64,000 nt of DNA from Stromatinia cepivora (GCA_014898415.1 RCTD01000022.1:682001-746000), one strand, 5' to 3'; shown: positions 23,944 to 34,382, counted from the first letter of the stretch. Numbers and translations: made by a program. The notes: a model not told the origin generated them from the sequence alone.

Positions 23944-25774
23944 TCACGAAACCTGAAATTCCATAATTTCAAGCTCATTTCTCCTCAAACTCTCTATCGT
24001 CTCCCCATACATAACACCATCCACATAACATTCCCCCATAACTCGATAGCTCACCGCATCATTCCTTCCCAAAACAATTAGACCAGAACATCCGAAGGGT
24101 ATGAATACAATGTCGCCCTCTATTGCTTCTTGAGATGCCAGTCCCATCTGATTACGATCGGTCAAAAAGAATTTCCGGTCCCGGGGTTTTTCTTGCGTAT
24201 GTAGAGCCATCAGTTAAGCATATCCGAGTTGCCTATCTTTTGGCTGTGATAAAATTCCATCATGATAGTGATTCTTGAGAACATCTGAGAGGTTCGAGTC
24301 GGGATGTAGTTCGAAAATGAGATAGGTGATTGCGCCGAGTAACTTATTCAAAAAACCTGCATGGGTGTCTGGTGGTAACATGACCACACATCAGCGTTCT
24401 TGCAAATTCTTCTAATGATCGATGGGTCCAAGGCTCTTCCCCACGTTTTTGGGCCAACGTCCCAAGGAGGGCACCCCATGCTCTTATGGCTACAACCCCG
24501 TTTTTCCAGTCTCCCGGGCTTTGCATGCTTGTCGGCATACCGAGATGTGTGATCACACCTACTTGAAGACCTCCCACCCGAATATGGCCAGTTCCTGGAA
24601 CGAATGATACATTTGCTTGACTATTCAAGGAAGCGCTATACCGATACTCTGGGCGTCGAACATTCTGCAGGCGAACATGACCTCTTTTGTTGAAAGCCCA
24701 ATCAGGGACCCAGGATGGGAGGTTAAATCGATTAAGCTTATCATGCTGGACTTTCGTGATAAGGTCGATACGCAGGGAGATTTTAATCTCGCAAACGGCA
24801 AATTCATGGTAAACCTCTGCCACGGATTTTGAATAACCAATTTTCAGCGTGTGGAGCTCAACATCGTTGGCTAATCCCATCAAAGCAAAGATTTTATCAC
24901 GGGGATTGGATCCAAGCTTTTGATAGTGATGTTGGATTGCGTCGTATAATCTGAGGTCTTTAGAGAGAAACCCTTGCCATGATGCTTCTATAGAGGATGG
25001 GCCTTTCCATTTGATCTGCGACCAGATATTTTCTTCAAGTGGCTGTAGAGCTAAAGCCCTTTGACCCTGATCTGACTTCATGACATCTTGAGCTTCGATT
25101 AACACATATAGAGGAATAGTTTTGTTACTGCAAAGTACTACACAATCTTTCGCCACGGTAAGTTCTTGCACCACCCATATGCGTTTCTAGTAATGATGAG
25201 AAAACGGGAGTTTAAGAGCTGTAAAATACACCGCAATGTGCGGGTTTTTGAAACCATATTAGGCAAGATTTTTCTCGAAGTGGCGGTACTGATATAAATA
25301 ATTCACAAGTAGAAGTGCATGTTGACTGTCTTCACCTTCTTTTCCGAGCCACACCAATACCTTCTCTGCACGTTCATAGATTTTCCGCATGTTTCCAACT
25401 TGGTGGTTTCGTTCAACTCCCTCTTTTTGGTTAATGCACACAGCGTCTATCCAGATATAGGTATCATTAAAATCTGTTCGTAATTGATGTAGGGCATGAT
25501 ATAGATTTTCTTTGACTTCGAAGGCTTTACCGTCGAGATTTATCGAATGCTGATTGTCATCTGGATGGCCCCAAGTATAGGAGAGGGCGAGATAAGACGG
25601 ATGGTCTTCGAAGGAGGCATGGATGATGTCGCAACTGATTGTGTCGTCACCATCCTGGTTTAGATATATGTTACTAAGAAGGTCTTGACGCTTGGGCCGG
25701 ATTCGAAGTAATCGAATTTGTGTTTCAGTATTCTCCAGATTGGTATATACGAATGAACCTTGGCGAGGCGACAT
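23944..25774 (-). pseudogene. Decayed HET-domain (heterokaryon incompatibility) gene
   Basis: The HET domain is clear: YLALSYTWG, then TYIWIDAVCINQKEG, then MRKIYERAEKVLVWLG, then after a 45-nt intron (25231-25187) KRIWVVQELTVAKD. The downstream region matches the usual HET layout: DKIFALMGLA, NLPSWVPDW, then RKFFLTDRNQMGLASQEAIE, GDIVFIPFGCSG and YRVMGECYVDGVMYGE near the end. Three lesions break it: an in-frame TAA at 25261-25259, a one-base frame slip near 24355-24370 before GFLNKLLGAITYLIFELHP, and another in-frame TAA at 24216-24214. Both TAA codons could derive from CAA by C-to-T change. I chose the start at 25774 (MSPRQGSFVYTNLE). Intact HET proteins trigger cell death on non-self fusion. 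Sequencing error could explain one lesion but hardly three. Confidence 0.85.
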
Positions 25775-25948
25775 ATGAAGGAAGTTTGCAAATGCATCTT
25801 CCTCACTAGAATTCCTATGAATGACGTACTCTGTAGCCAAATTCTTGTTAGAGGCAGTATACCTGAAGTGGTGAGAAACCGGCACGCCATCAAAGGACCG
25901 ACTTGTAGAGAGCAACCTAGTTTTAGGGCGACTGCTTTTCACTTTATC

Positions 25949-25956
25949 GAAGTGCG
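25949..25956. repeat. 8-bp target site duplication, left copy
   Basis: GAAGTGCG directly precedes the element and is repeated exactly at 26410-26417 directly after it. Eight bases is the length made by hAT transposases. Confidence 0.9.
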
Positions 25957-26409
25957 CAGGGTTGGGCAAAAGGTAGGGTATACCCGGGGTAATCCGGGGT
26001 AAACCCCTTTTGAAGTTCTATAGGGTAGGATAACCACCCAATAAAATGCTTCGAATACCATGATACCTATAGATATATATCATATGTATAGTATATAAGG
26101 ATATATTTTTGAATAAAGATTCAATATGAATAATTATATGATATAATATTTATATCATATGATATTCGTGTCACATCACATGATATTCGTATCACATAAT
26201 ATTCATATTTGATATTTCTAATTGTTCAATATAATCAGAAATAACCTCAACTTTGGATAATAATATTGGACGATCACATGATATTTACTCTGCGGTACTC
26301 TGGCATCCGACGATATTACCTGGTAACCATCCTATAAAACCTCTATAGGGTAGGATCACCACCCTGTAAAGGCCAAATACCCCGGATAGGGTACGGGTGC
26401 CCATGCCTG
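25957..26409. mobile_element. Non-autonomous hAT-type miniature transposon (MITE), 453 bp
   Basis: The element starts CAGGGTTGGGCA and its other end, read on the opposite strand, starts CAGGCATGGGCA. A further terminal match ATCCGGGGTA lies about 30 bp inside each end. It is flanked by a perfect 8-bp duplication GAAGTGCG. Ends beginning CAGG with a GGGCA core and 8-bp duplications are hallmarks of the hAT superfamily. The interior is AT-rich with no open frame for a transposase, so it must be mobilised in trans. A 24-bp subterminal motif with core CTATAGGGTAGGAT occurs in direct orientation at 26016-26039 and 26341-26364 with two differences. It sits about 180 bp upstream of the HET pseudogene start, in its presumed promoter. 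Confidence 0.88.
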
Positions 26410-26417
26410 GAAGTGCG
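26410..26417. repeat. 8-bp target site duplication, right copy
   Basis: GAAGTGCG, identical to 25949-25956. Removing the element and one copy restores a continuous pre-insertion sequence. Confidence 0.9.
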
Positions 26418-26717
26418 ATTGCGGCTCAGGTGGTCGCAACAAAAATTTGTTAGCTAGAGTTGAATTGTCTTGATTTGTATGGGAGTGATGCTGATTATGC
26501 AGACTTCTACAGGGTTGAATCTCAATGAGGCGGTTGGATATTTGATTCTAATTTTATTAGTGAAAGCGCTGACTTAAGATTGTACAACTTTTGGGCGGCA
26601 GAAATTGGAAGACAAGGACGATCGGTGTCTTGAATGATTTCGAACACTACTGCTTACCATATTTCCCCTCTCGCTCGGATTCGTGTCAGGAATGATCATC
26701 GAAGTTGTCCGAGTAAA
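26418..26717. other. Intergenic
   Basis: A 300-bp spacer between the transposon and the 3' end of the minus-strand unknown gene. No signal recognised. Confidence 0.4.
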
Positions 26718-27693
26718 TTATTTATGATGTGCAGAGTCATGCAGATGGCGATGGCGCATCTTCCGACCTTCACTGGCATGTTTCGCGATTGGTGGATGTG
26801 CATTGACAGGGGGACCAGAAAAAGCAGAATGTAAGAGTAATGGAGCATTGTAGGAAACAGCCGCTGCCGGTTCATCAGACACAGCCCCTGAGGCTGGAAT
26901 AGCGAGGCCATCAAACCTTGTAGGGCAATTTTGCAATATGATCTGTGGCCCTTTATTGGTCTTAGAGTTGGACGTGCTTCGTTTTGACTTCTTCGTTGAC
27001 TCAAGTTTGGTCGACCGTGTTGGCGACTGGACTCCACAGAATTGGTTACCGGGAGCATTGAATATAGGAGTCTTGAAATTACTCCCTTGCAAAGCAACCC
27101 CGTCAGCATTAACCAAGATTGGTATTGGCTGGTCAGGGCTGGCCGATCTGGTTTCGGCAACCTTTTATTCTTTATGCCATAACTTTATCTTTATGCCATA
27201 ACTTTATCTTCCCATGTTTTACGTCAAAAGTGATTTCTGGCTTTTGATTTCGATTGGTTATCTTGTGTGCTAGCTCCGAGGGCTGTGACGGCGGGTGCAT
27301 GGTAGTAGTTTGTGTCTGAAGGTCTTCTGATGAATGCCGCAGTGTCGTTACGTTATTAGATTGGTTGGACGGCGGGACTGGCAATATTCGTCTCGGTAGC
27401 GATGGTGGAAGGTTCATGCCAGTGTTTTGTAATTGGATGTCCTCTGATGAAGATTGCGGCTTCCTCGCATTATCAGACCCGTTAGATGGCAAGACTGGTA
27501 ATATCCGTCTCGGTGGCATTCTGTGCAGCTCAAGGGGCCGCGTCAACAAAGGCATGGCAGTCCTTTGTATCTGAAGATGTTCCGATGAAGGTCGCGGTAT
27601 TGTGACGTCGGGCCGGTCAGACGGCGAAACTAGTAATGTTGATCTTGACACCTTTTGAGGTAACTCGACCGGCTGCTGGTGTAGAACAGGCAT
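26718..27693 (-). CDS. Unknown low-complexity protein with three internal repeats
   Basis: I do not recognise this protein. The upstream part from ATG 27693 contains three imperfect repeats of about 36 residues, with cores PRRILPVLPSNGSDN, PRRILPVPPSNQSNN and SRSTLLVSPSDRPDV, each followed by SSEDIQ/SSEDLQ/SSEHLQ. A phase-0 intron 27222-27162 (GTAAAA donor, AAAAG acceptor, 61 nt) would join it to a second exon 27161-26718 (VAETRSASPDQPIPILVNAD and onward, ending HLHDSAHHK), giving 304 residues. The acceptor lacks a pyrimidine tract and no branch site is clear. Without the intron, a 19-bp tandem duplication shifts the frame and the first part stops at 27172. The protein is Pro/Ser/Asn-rich and looks disordered. 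It may be a real fast-evolving gene or a degenerate one. Confidence 0.4.
27171..27208. repeat. 19-bp perfect tandem duplication
   Basis: TTTATGCCATAACTTTATC occurs twice in direct succession (27171-27189, 27190-27208). It lies inside the inferred intron of the minus-strand unknown gene, or breaks its frame if that intron is not real. Confidence 0.9.
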
Positions 27694-28923
27694 GGCAACC
27701 CTCGAACTTGTAAACTTAACATACAATGCAGGGAAATTGCGGTAACAGAGTGAATAGAATGCAATCTAGAAAGAGAATGCTTCCTTTACATATGGTTCTG
27801 CATCACGTTATGGTGAATGGCGCAGTCATCCTATACAGCGGCTCACTGTGTGCTTACTAGAGAATTCAAGGGCAAGGGATAACGTCTGCTTTTTGACTCC
27901 AAGGCAGTGCAGTAGCCACAGTCCATGGTGGTTTGAACAGAGGCGTTTTTGAGTGAGTGAAAGGGAAGAACTGTGTAAAGCAAAGGCTCTAAATGGTTTG
28001 GGATAATTAATCACCTCTGTGAGGTCCAAATACACCATGCCTTCGAACTATCATGCCCTAGAATGAGTAATTTAAACGTCCAATGCGGGCAACTCAAAGT
28101 GTTGGTTGAAGTTTTCCAATGAACTGACCAAGAATATGAGATAATCAACCTGTATCCTTCCTACTAGGAAAATGGTGTATTCTCATCTGAGTAAGCAATT
28201 TATATATACACATAAAGCGTGTAACTAATAGTATCAAATCGGTACTATGCCGTCTGATACTGAATTGGAGTCGCAATTATCTTGGTTTCTCCTATACATT
28301 CTAAAATCTAGGCGAAAAGCCAATGCTTATAATAAGTCCCAGCATGCAGATATCTAGGCTTGCTGGTTGAGGCATGTATTGCAGGAAGATCTTAAAGCAT
28401 TGTGTTTAACCAGACCTGGGCCGGAGACGCAGAGAGGGGTTGATATCGCAAAAGCAACGACCTGATATATTAAGATGCCATTCAAAACCAGGCATAATAA
28501 GGGTTGACATTTTGGTGGTTGTTTTAGTTGTTAAATATTTTGTTGGAAACATCCCACCGCCAAGACATCGGTTTGATGTTCCTCCGAGGTATTACCTCGA
28601 GCACAAAGCTAGGTATATCATTTCACAGTCCTTGATGTCAAACCTCACCCGGCAAGTTATTGCTCCAACCTTGAACTCACTAGTGGACATCATTAATGTA
28701 GCCCTTTGACTTCTAGGTGATTCAAGCGATAGAACCAGGACCTGAGGACCTGTTCCCATCACGAAACCTTAATCATTGCTTGGACCCACAGGATTTCATC
28801 GCAACGACCTTCAGTGTGGAAAGCAATAGCTACTCAATCTATTCTAATGTCAAGATAGTTTCATCCTACCGAAAACGCCCGATAAAGCTTTAGTGGCTCT
28901 GGCATATCTTTAGATCTACTACA
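27694..28923. other. Intergenic between divergent genes
   Basis: About 1.2 kb holds the 5' regions of the minus-strand unknown gene and of the GH125 gene. Short frames at 27826-28038 and 28440-28709 have no protein-like signature. Confidence 0.5.
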
Positions 28924-30660
28924 ATGGGCCATTTCCCCCTCCAGACATGTCTCCTGTGGCTGGGAGCTTTGGGCGCAATAGCTCAATCACCCTATCGACC
29001 ACAAGAACCAATAAACGATCATTATAAGTACGCGGAAGCATGTCCAGATTATAAGAAATATTCTACCTTTAGACATGGGCCAGTGTCTACTGGACCCATG
29101 GAATTGCCTTTCCAAAGACCTGTCGAACAATGTCGAACATTCTCGTCTCCTTTAGTGGAGAAGGTTATCGATGATATGTCACTTAAGATGGTTAACAAGG
29201 ATCTGGCGCGACTATTCGAAAATGCTTTTCCCAATACCCTCGATACAACTGTACGATGGCACGTCGATGGGACTAGAAAACATACGGAATTGAAAGCTAG
29301 GGATGTGCCGGACAGTCAAAAATGGCAGGGAGCTCAGTCGTTTGTGGTTACTGGAGACATCAACGCAGAATGGCTCAGAGATTCTACAAACCAATTGCTT
29401 CAATATCAGCCTTTGTCAAAGAAGGATCCAGCTATCTTCAATTTAATCTTGGGAGCTATCAATACACAAGCAGAATATGTTGTTCAATCACCATATTGCA
29501 ACGCATTTCAACCTCCCCCGCCCTCGAAGCTTGCCGCGACGGGAAATGGACAAGATGATATTGTTCACCCTGCATACGAACCTTCTTTTGTCTTCGAATG
29601 CAAATACGAGCTGGATTCCCTTGCCAACTTCCTGGCTATAGGAAACTCCTTCTATAACCACACTAAATCGATCGACTTTATCACCCCGCGGTGGTTAACC
29701 GCACTCGAGACACTTCTTATGGTTCTCGAACAACAATCCGAATCAAGCTTTGATTCAAAGACTGGTCGTTTCCAACGTAATGCTTACACATTCAGCCGTC
29801 GAACCGAGCAGGGAACTGAAACTTTACCATTATCCGGTGTTGGCAACCCATTGAACTACGGAACAGGCCTGATACGAAGCGCATTTCGCCCTTCAGACGA
29901 TACTACGATCCTAGGTTTTTTCATCCCTGCCAACGCGATGATGTCCGTTGAACTGAAGCGTACCGCCGAAGTCCTCAAAGCAGCCAAACGCTCCGATCTA
30001 GCTCAAACCCTCGAGAAGCGTGCACAAAGTATCAGAGATGGCATCATGCAGCACGCCGTCGTACAACACAAAAAATGGGGCAAAGTATTTGCCTACGAAG
30101 TTGATGGTTATGGCGGACAAATCCTCATGGACGACGCCAACGTTCCTAGTCTCCTCGCTCTCCCAATCCTTGGTTTCCTCAAACATGATGATGAAATCTA
30201 CAAAAATACTCGAAAGATGCTTTTGTCCAAAGATGGTAATCCATATTACCTCGAAGGAAGAGCATTTAAAGGGATAGGAGGTCCACATATCGGCCCTGAA
30301 AATGCATGGCCTATGTCTTTACTCTTACAAGCCATGACTACCGATGATGATGATGAGATTATGGAGTGTTTGAACTTGGTTCTGAAAGCAAGTAGATTGG
30401 GATTGATTCATGAGAGTATTAATGTAAATCGCATACAAGAATATACAAGGAGTTGGTTTGCATGTATGTCCCCTTTTCCTCCCCCTTTTCCACCCCCTTT
30501 TCCATTCTCCAATCTTTTATTGCATAGATGCCATGGTACGTATACTAACCAATCAAAAGGGGCAAATTCGGTTTTCGCCCAAACAATTCTCGATCTCGCG
30601 AAACGGAAACCACATCTTTTGTTTGGGGAGGGAGCTGATCCTTATGAGATTGAAACTTGA
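28924..30660 (+). CDS. Secreted GH125-type exo-alpha-1,6-mannosidase
   Basis: The protein starts with a signal peptide (MGHFPLQTCLLWLGALGAIA, cleavage near AQS). The family pattern follows: SFVVTGDINAEWLRDSTNQL, then NTQAEYVVQSPYCNAF, then PSFVFECKYELDSLANFL, then HIGPENAWPMSLLLQAMTTD. These match glycoside hydrolase family 125, whose members release alpha-1,6-linked mannose from N-glycans or cell-wall mannan. A phase-1 intron 30464-30559 (GTATGT donor, ACTAACC branch, AAAAG acceptor) gives the expected RSWFAWANSVFAQTILDLA end and a 546-residue protein. The intron is 96 nt, a multiple of three without stop codons, so the unspliced frame also stays open (578 residues with a Pro/Phe-rich insert). 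I prefer the spliced form. It is probably secreted or in the lumen of the secretory route. Confidence 0.9.
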   Translation: MGHFPLQTCLLWLGALGAIAQSPYRPQEPINDHYKYAEACPDYKKYSTFRHGPVSTGPMELPFQRPVEQCRTFSSPLVEKVIDDMSLKMVNKDLARLFENAFPNTLDTTVRWHVDGTRKHTELKARDVPDSQKWQGAQSFVVTGDINAEWLRDSTNQLLQYQPLSKKDPAIFNLILGAINTQAEYVVQSPYCNAFQPPPPSKLAATGNGQDDIVHPAYEPSFVFECKYELDSLANFLAIGNSFYNHTKSIDFITPRWLTALETLLMVLEQQSESSFDSKTGRFQRNAYTFSRRTEQGTETLPLSGVGNPLNYGTGLIRSAFRPSDDTTILGFFIPANAMMSVELKRTAEVLKAAKRSDLAQTLEKRAQSIRDGIMQHAVVQHKKWGKVFAYEVDGYGGQILMDDANVPSLLALPILGFLKHDDEIYKNTRKMLLSKDGNPYYLEGRAFKGIGGPHIGPENAWPMSLLLQAMTTDDDDEIMECLNLVLKASRLGLIHESINVNRIQEYTRSWFACMSPFPPPFPPPFPFSNLLLHRCHGTYTNQSKGANSVFAQTILDLAKRKPHLLFGEGADPYEIET

Positions 30661-31028
30661 GTCTTTTAATCGTGAAGAAACGTGCTTGCGCATGTGTATA
30701 AAAATATGGTAGTGATGTTTATGATTGGAGTTATACTTATGGGTGTATTTGTTGGGCGACTGCTCCATCATTTTGGGCGGATTATGCCTTTTGAAGATAT
30801 TTGGAATTGTAAGGAAGGGGGATTATATGTATTTGATATTTTAGTAAAGAGTGCCATCTAGAAGCAATATATACTATCTTTGCATACCTTGCATTTGAAC
30901 ACGTGGAAGTTAATTTCGTTACATATCGAAGCTAACCACTTTAATGTAACCCCTATAATCCTCAATTGAACTCGCTACCAGGATGTACCGATATTATTCC
31001 CCCGCCCCAACTTCTCCCCTGAGAGACT
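30661..31028. other. Intergenic, convergent 3' ends
   Basis: The spacer lies between the GH125 and POL32 stop codons; nothing recognised. Confidence 0.5.
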
Positions 31029-32694
31029 TCATTTCTTCCCAAAAAATGACATGATATTTCCCTGTCCTTTTTTGGGTGCATCCTTCTTTGATTTTGAAGT
31101 AGTTGTAACTGAAGTTTTTGCTTTGGGCGCCGGAGGGGGCTCGTCTTCGGAGAAGGACTCCCAGGCTTGTTCTTGTTTTGTGACTGGGAGTTGGGTTAGT
31201 TGCTGTTGTGCTAGGTAGATTATGAGATAGGATAATTGGAAGGGGTGGATAATATACCTAAATAACCATCTTCATCCTTCACGGTTCTTTTTTTCATAAC
31301 TCTTCTTCTACCTCTTCTTCGTCCACTACTAGTAGTTGTAACAGGTTCTTCCTCCTTAGCTTCCTCTGGTGCTTTCTCCTCTTCTGATTCCTCAATTGGT
31401 GTTTCGGGGGCTGGGGATGGTGCTGCTTCTTCTTCTTCTTCGTCGTCGTCTTCCATCATTTTTCTTAATCTCTCTTGTGTTTCTTTCCTGGACTTTCGGT
31501 CTTTGGCTTTGGTTTCTTTGCTAACGGGAGCTGGCATCCATGTATCTTCATCGTCATCATCCGAGGCATCTTTCATAGGAGTATCCTCCTCTTTTGCATT
31601 CGAATCTGTCTCCTCAATTTTTGCTTTCTTAGGTTGAGTTTTTGCAAATGCCTTGAAAATGCTACTTGATTCGCGCTTCAGATTCGCGGGAGGTGCTGGC
31701 GTCGATTCTTTGCTCGAAGGCGCGGTTCCAGGTTCCGCTTTTGTGGATCCTGCTTGTGTATTGATCTTGGTCTTTTCTTTTCCCTTGTTGCCGAAGAAAT
31801 CTTTGGCGTTGGAAGGTTGTGATTTGGGTTCCGGCTTCTTGGAGGCTGAGGAGGATGATTTGGAAGCTTCTTCAGCTTCATTGAGCTTAGATTTCGTAGC
31901 CGCGGGTCTGGTTGGAACAGATGTTGGTGCATTGGCTGCAATAGGCGGTGCTTTTCGCATACGGCGTTTGGCATTGGGATTGGTTATTATGCCGTATCTA
32001 TGGTAGGATTCGAGGGGATCTTCGGATTTCAAAATGGTTTGAATTTCTCGGGTTGAGTCTGAGAGTAGTTGGAGCTCCTAGGATATGTAAGTACTTCGAA
32101 CCCGTTAAAAACAGAACGCATATGTACCTTTAATGGATGAGGCCCTAGACTGTAGATATGTATCGAAGAAATGTGTTGGAATTGTGACCGTATGGCTGTA
32201 CTGTGTTAGCTACTGGATATGGCCTCCAAAGGCGGGGTTCCAACCGTCCAAATCCTCCTCCCGTGTCAGTGTTATACTCAATATAGAGCCTTGACCAGTA
32301 CCACCCTCAGGTTGTGGCATAGAGCTAGCAACAAATGGACTGCTCTGCATGTAATAATCTTCGCCATCCTTCCCAACTTCAATCGCTACGTGAGCTTCCT
32401 TTCTCTTTGTGCCAGCAATCAGATAGGTCGCATGGATTGTTCCTGGTTTCTTCGCATTTTGGACTCGATGAAACTCAAATAGCATTCTTTTGGATTGTTA
32501 GCAGAAGGTACTATTGGGCCCCGAAATGACATACTCCTTTGCTGCATTCACATGAACCTTGAGCACCCGACTAAGTAGTCGATAAGTTACCTAAGAAACT
32601 TTTAGCTAAAGTGAAGTGAACTCACAAAGAATTAACTTACTATATTATCCTCTGTCAAAATACTCGCCGCAAGATAACTTTTAAAATCTGCCAT
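31029..32694 (-). CDS. POL32: DNA polymerase delta third subunit (Pol32/Cdc27/POLD3)
   Basis: Six exons are inferred on the minus strand: 32694-32641, 32590-32535, 32486-32245, 32195-32128, 32077-31258 and 31210-31029. All phases close and give 473 residues. The N-terminal domain reads MADFKSYLAASILTEDNI, then VTYRLLSRVLKVHVNAAKE, then MLFEFHRVQNAKKPGTIHAT, then LTREEDLDAIRSQFQHISSI and HIYSLGPHPLK, the usual Pol32 start that binds the B subunit. The middle is a long charged, disordered Lys/Glu/Ser-rich tail. The extreme C-terminus has a PCNA-interacting box, KKGQGNIMSFFGKK. Length matches POLD3. The third intron uses an unusual GTTGGA donor, supported by a TAGCTAAC branch and perfect domain continuity. 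The gene shares its short upstream region with RAD18. Confidence 0.92.
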
Positions 32695-32819
32695 TTTGTT
32701 GAATTTTATTGTTTCCTCCAAAAAGCTGCTGGAGCTGTTATCTAGATTTATTTTCGAGGTTACGGGTCAGATCAGAAGTCGCGACGCGTCTACCAACCAC
32801 TTTACGCGAAATTTCTAGG
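32695..32819. promoter_or_regulatory. Bidirectional promoter POL32 / RAD18 (125 bp)
   Basis: Only 125 bp separate the POL32 start at 32694 from the first good RAD18 start at 32820. It contains GCGACGCGTC near 32781-32790, which includes an ACGCGT (MCB-like, G1/S cell-cycle box) core. Both genes act at replication forks, so shared cell-cycle control is plausible. The frame of RAD18 is open back to 32709, so the true untranslated space could be smaller. Confidence 0.6.
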
Positions 32820-34382
32820 ATGTCATCTCAGTACAGAAGAAAGAATGTGACAGGCAAGACAATTGTCGCAAAAAAGTCAACAAAAACTCTTATCGAAGAA
32901 GCTATGAATATGAGAGGAACGAAGGATGATTCTTTTGATATAGCGGATTCAACGGATTGGTTAGGAACGCCACTTTCTCAACTCGCAGATGTCGATTCTT
33001 TATTACGATGTCAAGTCTGTAAGGACTTCTTCACAACACCGATGATTACTTCCTGCTCGCATACATTCTGCTCACTTTGCATAAGAAGATGCTTAAATAA
33101 TGACTCGAAATGTCCGGCATGTAGATCGAACGACCAAGAAATTAAGTTGAAACCCAATGCGGCTATTGAGGATTTGGTGGAAGCTTTCAAAAGGGCTAGA
33201 CCGGCGGCGTTAGAACTTGCGAGGAGACCTACCGTAGAATCTACTGTTATATCTCCTAAAAGGAAGCGTGAAATATCAGATTTGGGTGGGCTGGATGAGC
33301 AGGCAAATAAAAAGACGAGAGCATCCACTCGGCAAGCAGCGAGACGACTCGAGAGCACCGAGGCAATAGAAGCATCAAAGGAAGTAATAGTTATCGACGA
33401 TGGGGAAATTGATGCGGATTTCATACCTGGTATGTAACCATAAAGCGTATTATGCCATTTTTGCAATGACTAATTACTTCCCACAGATGATGGACTGACT
33501 GCATGTCCGGTATGCAATCGACGGATGACAGCGAAAAGTGTTGAAGCTCATATTGGGAGATGCCTTGCCGAATCTGAAACTCCTTCTCAATCTACAAGTA
33601 TACTATCGAAACCCTCATTTCCATCTTCCGGGCCAGTCAAACGGCCGGACCGATTACCCGTCGTCAATTTTAGTTTAATCAAAGACCAGGCTTTGAAGAA
33701 AAAGCTTATAGATCTAGGAATATCTGCTGCTGGCGGAAGGGAGATGATGAGGAAGAGATTAACGGAGTATACGACTATATGGAATGCCAATTGTGATGCG
33801 AAACATCCCAGAGGCACCTCGCAGTTGAAGAGGGACCTTGAGTCTTGGGAGAGGACATTGGGTTCACGAGCCCCACAACCAAGCGCATTATCTGCTCATA
33901 TCAAGGATAAAGATTTTGATGGGCTGGCTTGGGGAGAAGAGCACAAGAATAGCTTCAATGAGTTGATCGCTAAAGCTCGTCAGAAGATTACAAACAAGCC
34001 ACCTAAAATGACAGAGGGGAACTCCTCAGCGTCTACAACAATGCCTCCAATATCCAGCCAAAATTTGCAGGGTGTCGCGCCTAGCGAACATTCTGTGAAG
34101 GAGCAGAAAGACCCAATGATAGAGAATCAGGGAGACCGAGTAAATGCTGAAAATAACTCAATACCGCCACTCCAAACACTGTTAAAGCACTCAGAAGCCA
34201 GCAATCTACCACCCCCAAGGCGGTTTTTTGAAGACTGTTTAGAGCAAATACCAGACCATTTTATGGCCGCCCTACCATCATCACAACATGAGAAGGAGTT
34301 GCCTATAATGCAGGTGCAAGAAGCGCAGGATGGCGTTGCCGGTACAGATTCGAACACCAAAGGGCCGTTGCAGCCATTATAG
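32820..34382 (+). CDS. RAD18: Postreplication-repair E3 ubiquitin ligase Rad18
   Basis: Exons 32820-33429 and 33487-34382 join in phase 1 through a 57-nt intron, giving 501 residues. The N-terminus carries ADSTDWLGTPLSQLADVDSL and a C3HC4 RING at about residues 64-105 (CQVCKDFF, CSHTFCSLCIRRC, CPACRS). The join creates the Rad18-type zinc finger TACPVCNRRMTAKSVEAHIGRC-like at about 208-230. A SAP-like DNA-binding segment follows (KKKLIDLGISAAGGREMMRK, RLTEYTTIWNANCDA) at about 265-305. Family knowledge: with Rad6 it monoubiquitinates PCNA Lys164 at stalled forks to allow translesion synthesis. The start could also be at Met29 or Met31, closer to where many fungal homologues begin. The C-terminal 200 residues are disordered. 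Confidence 0.93.

Noticed and set aside
24278..24300. GGTTCGAGTC resembling a tRNA B box
   Set aside because: No A box or acceptor-stem pairing lies at the right distance, and the sequence is inside the HET pseudogene coding region (frame of IFELHPDSNLSDVL on the other strand).
25259..25969. Start of the HET gene at 25969
   Set aside because: That frame begins with a TTG and its first codons come from the end of the transposon and flanking DNA; the ATG at 25774 gives the usual HET start.
30508..30541. Eight-base micro-exon in the GH125 intron
   Set aside because: Including it would shift the frame of the conserved C-terminus; single-intron splicing gives the expected family sequence.
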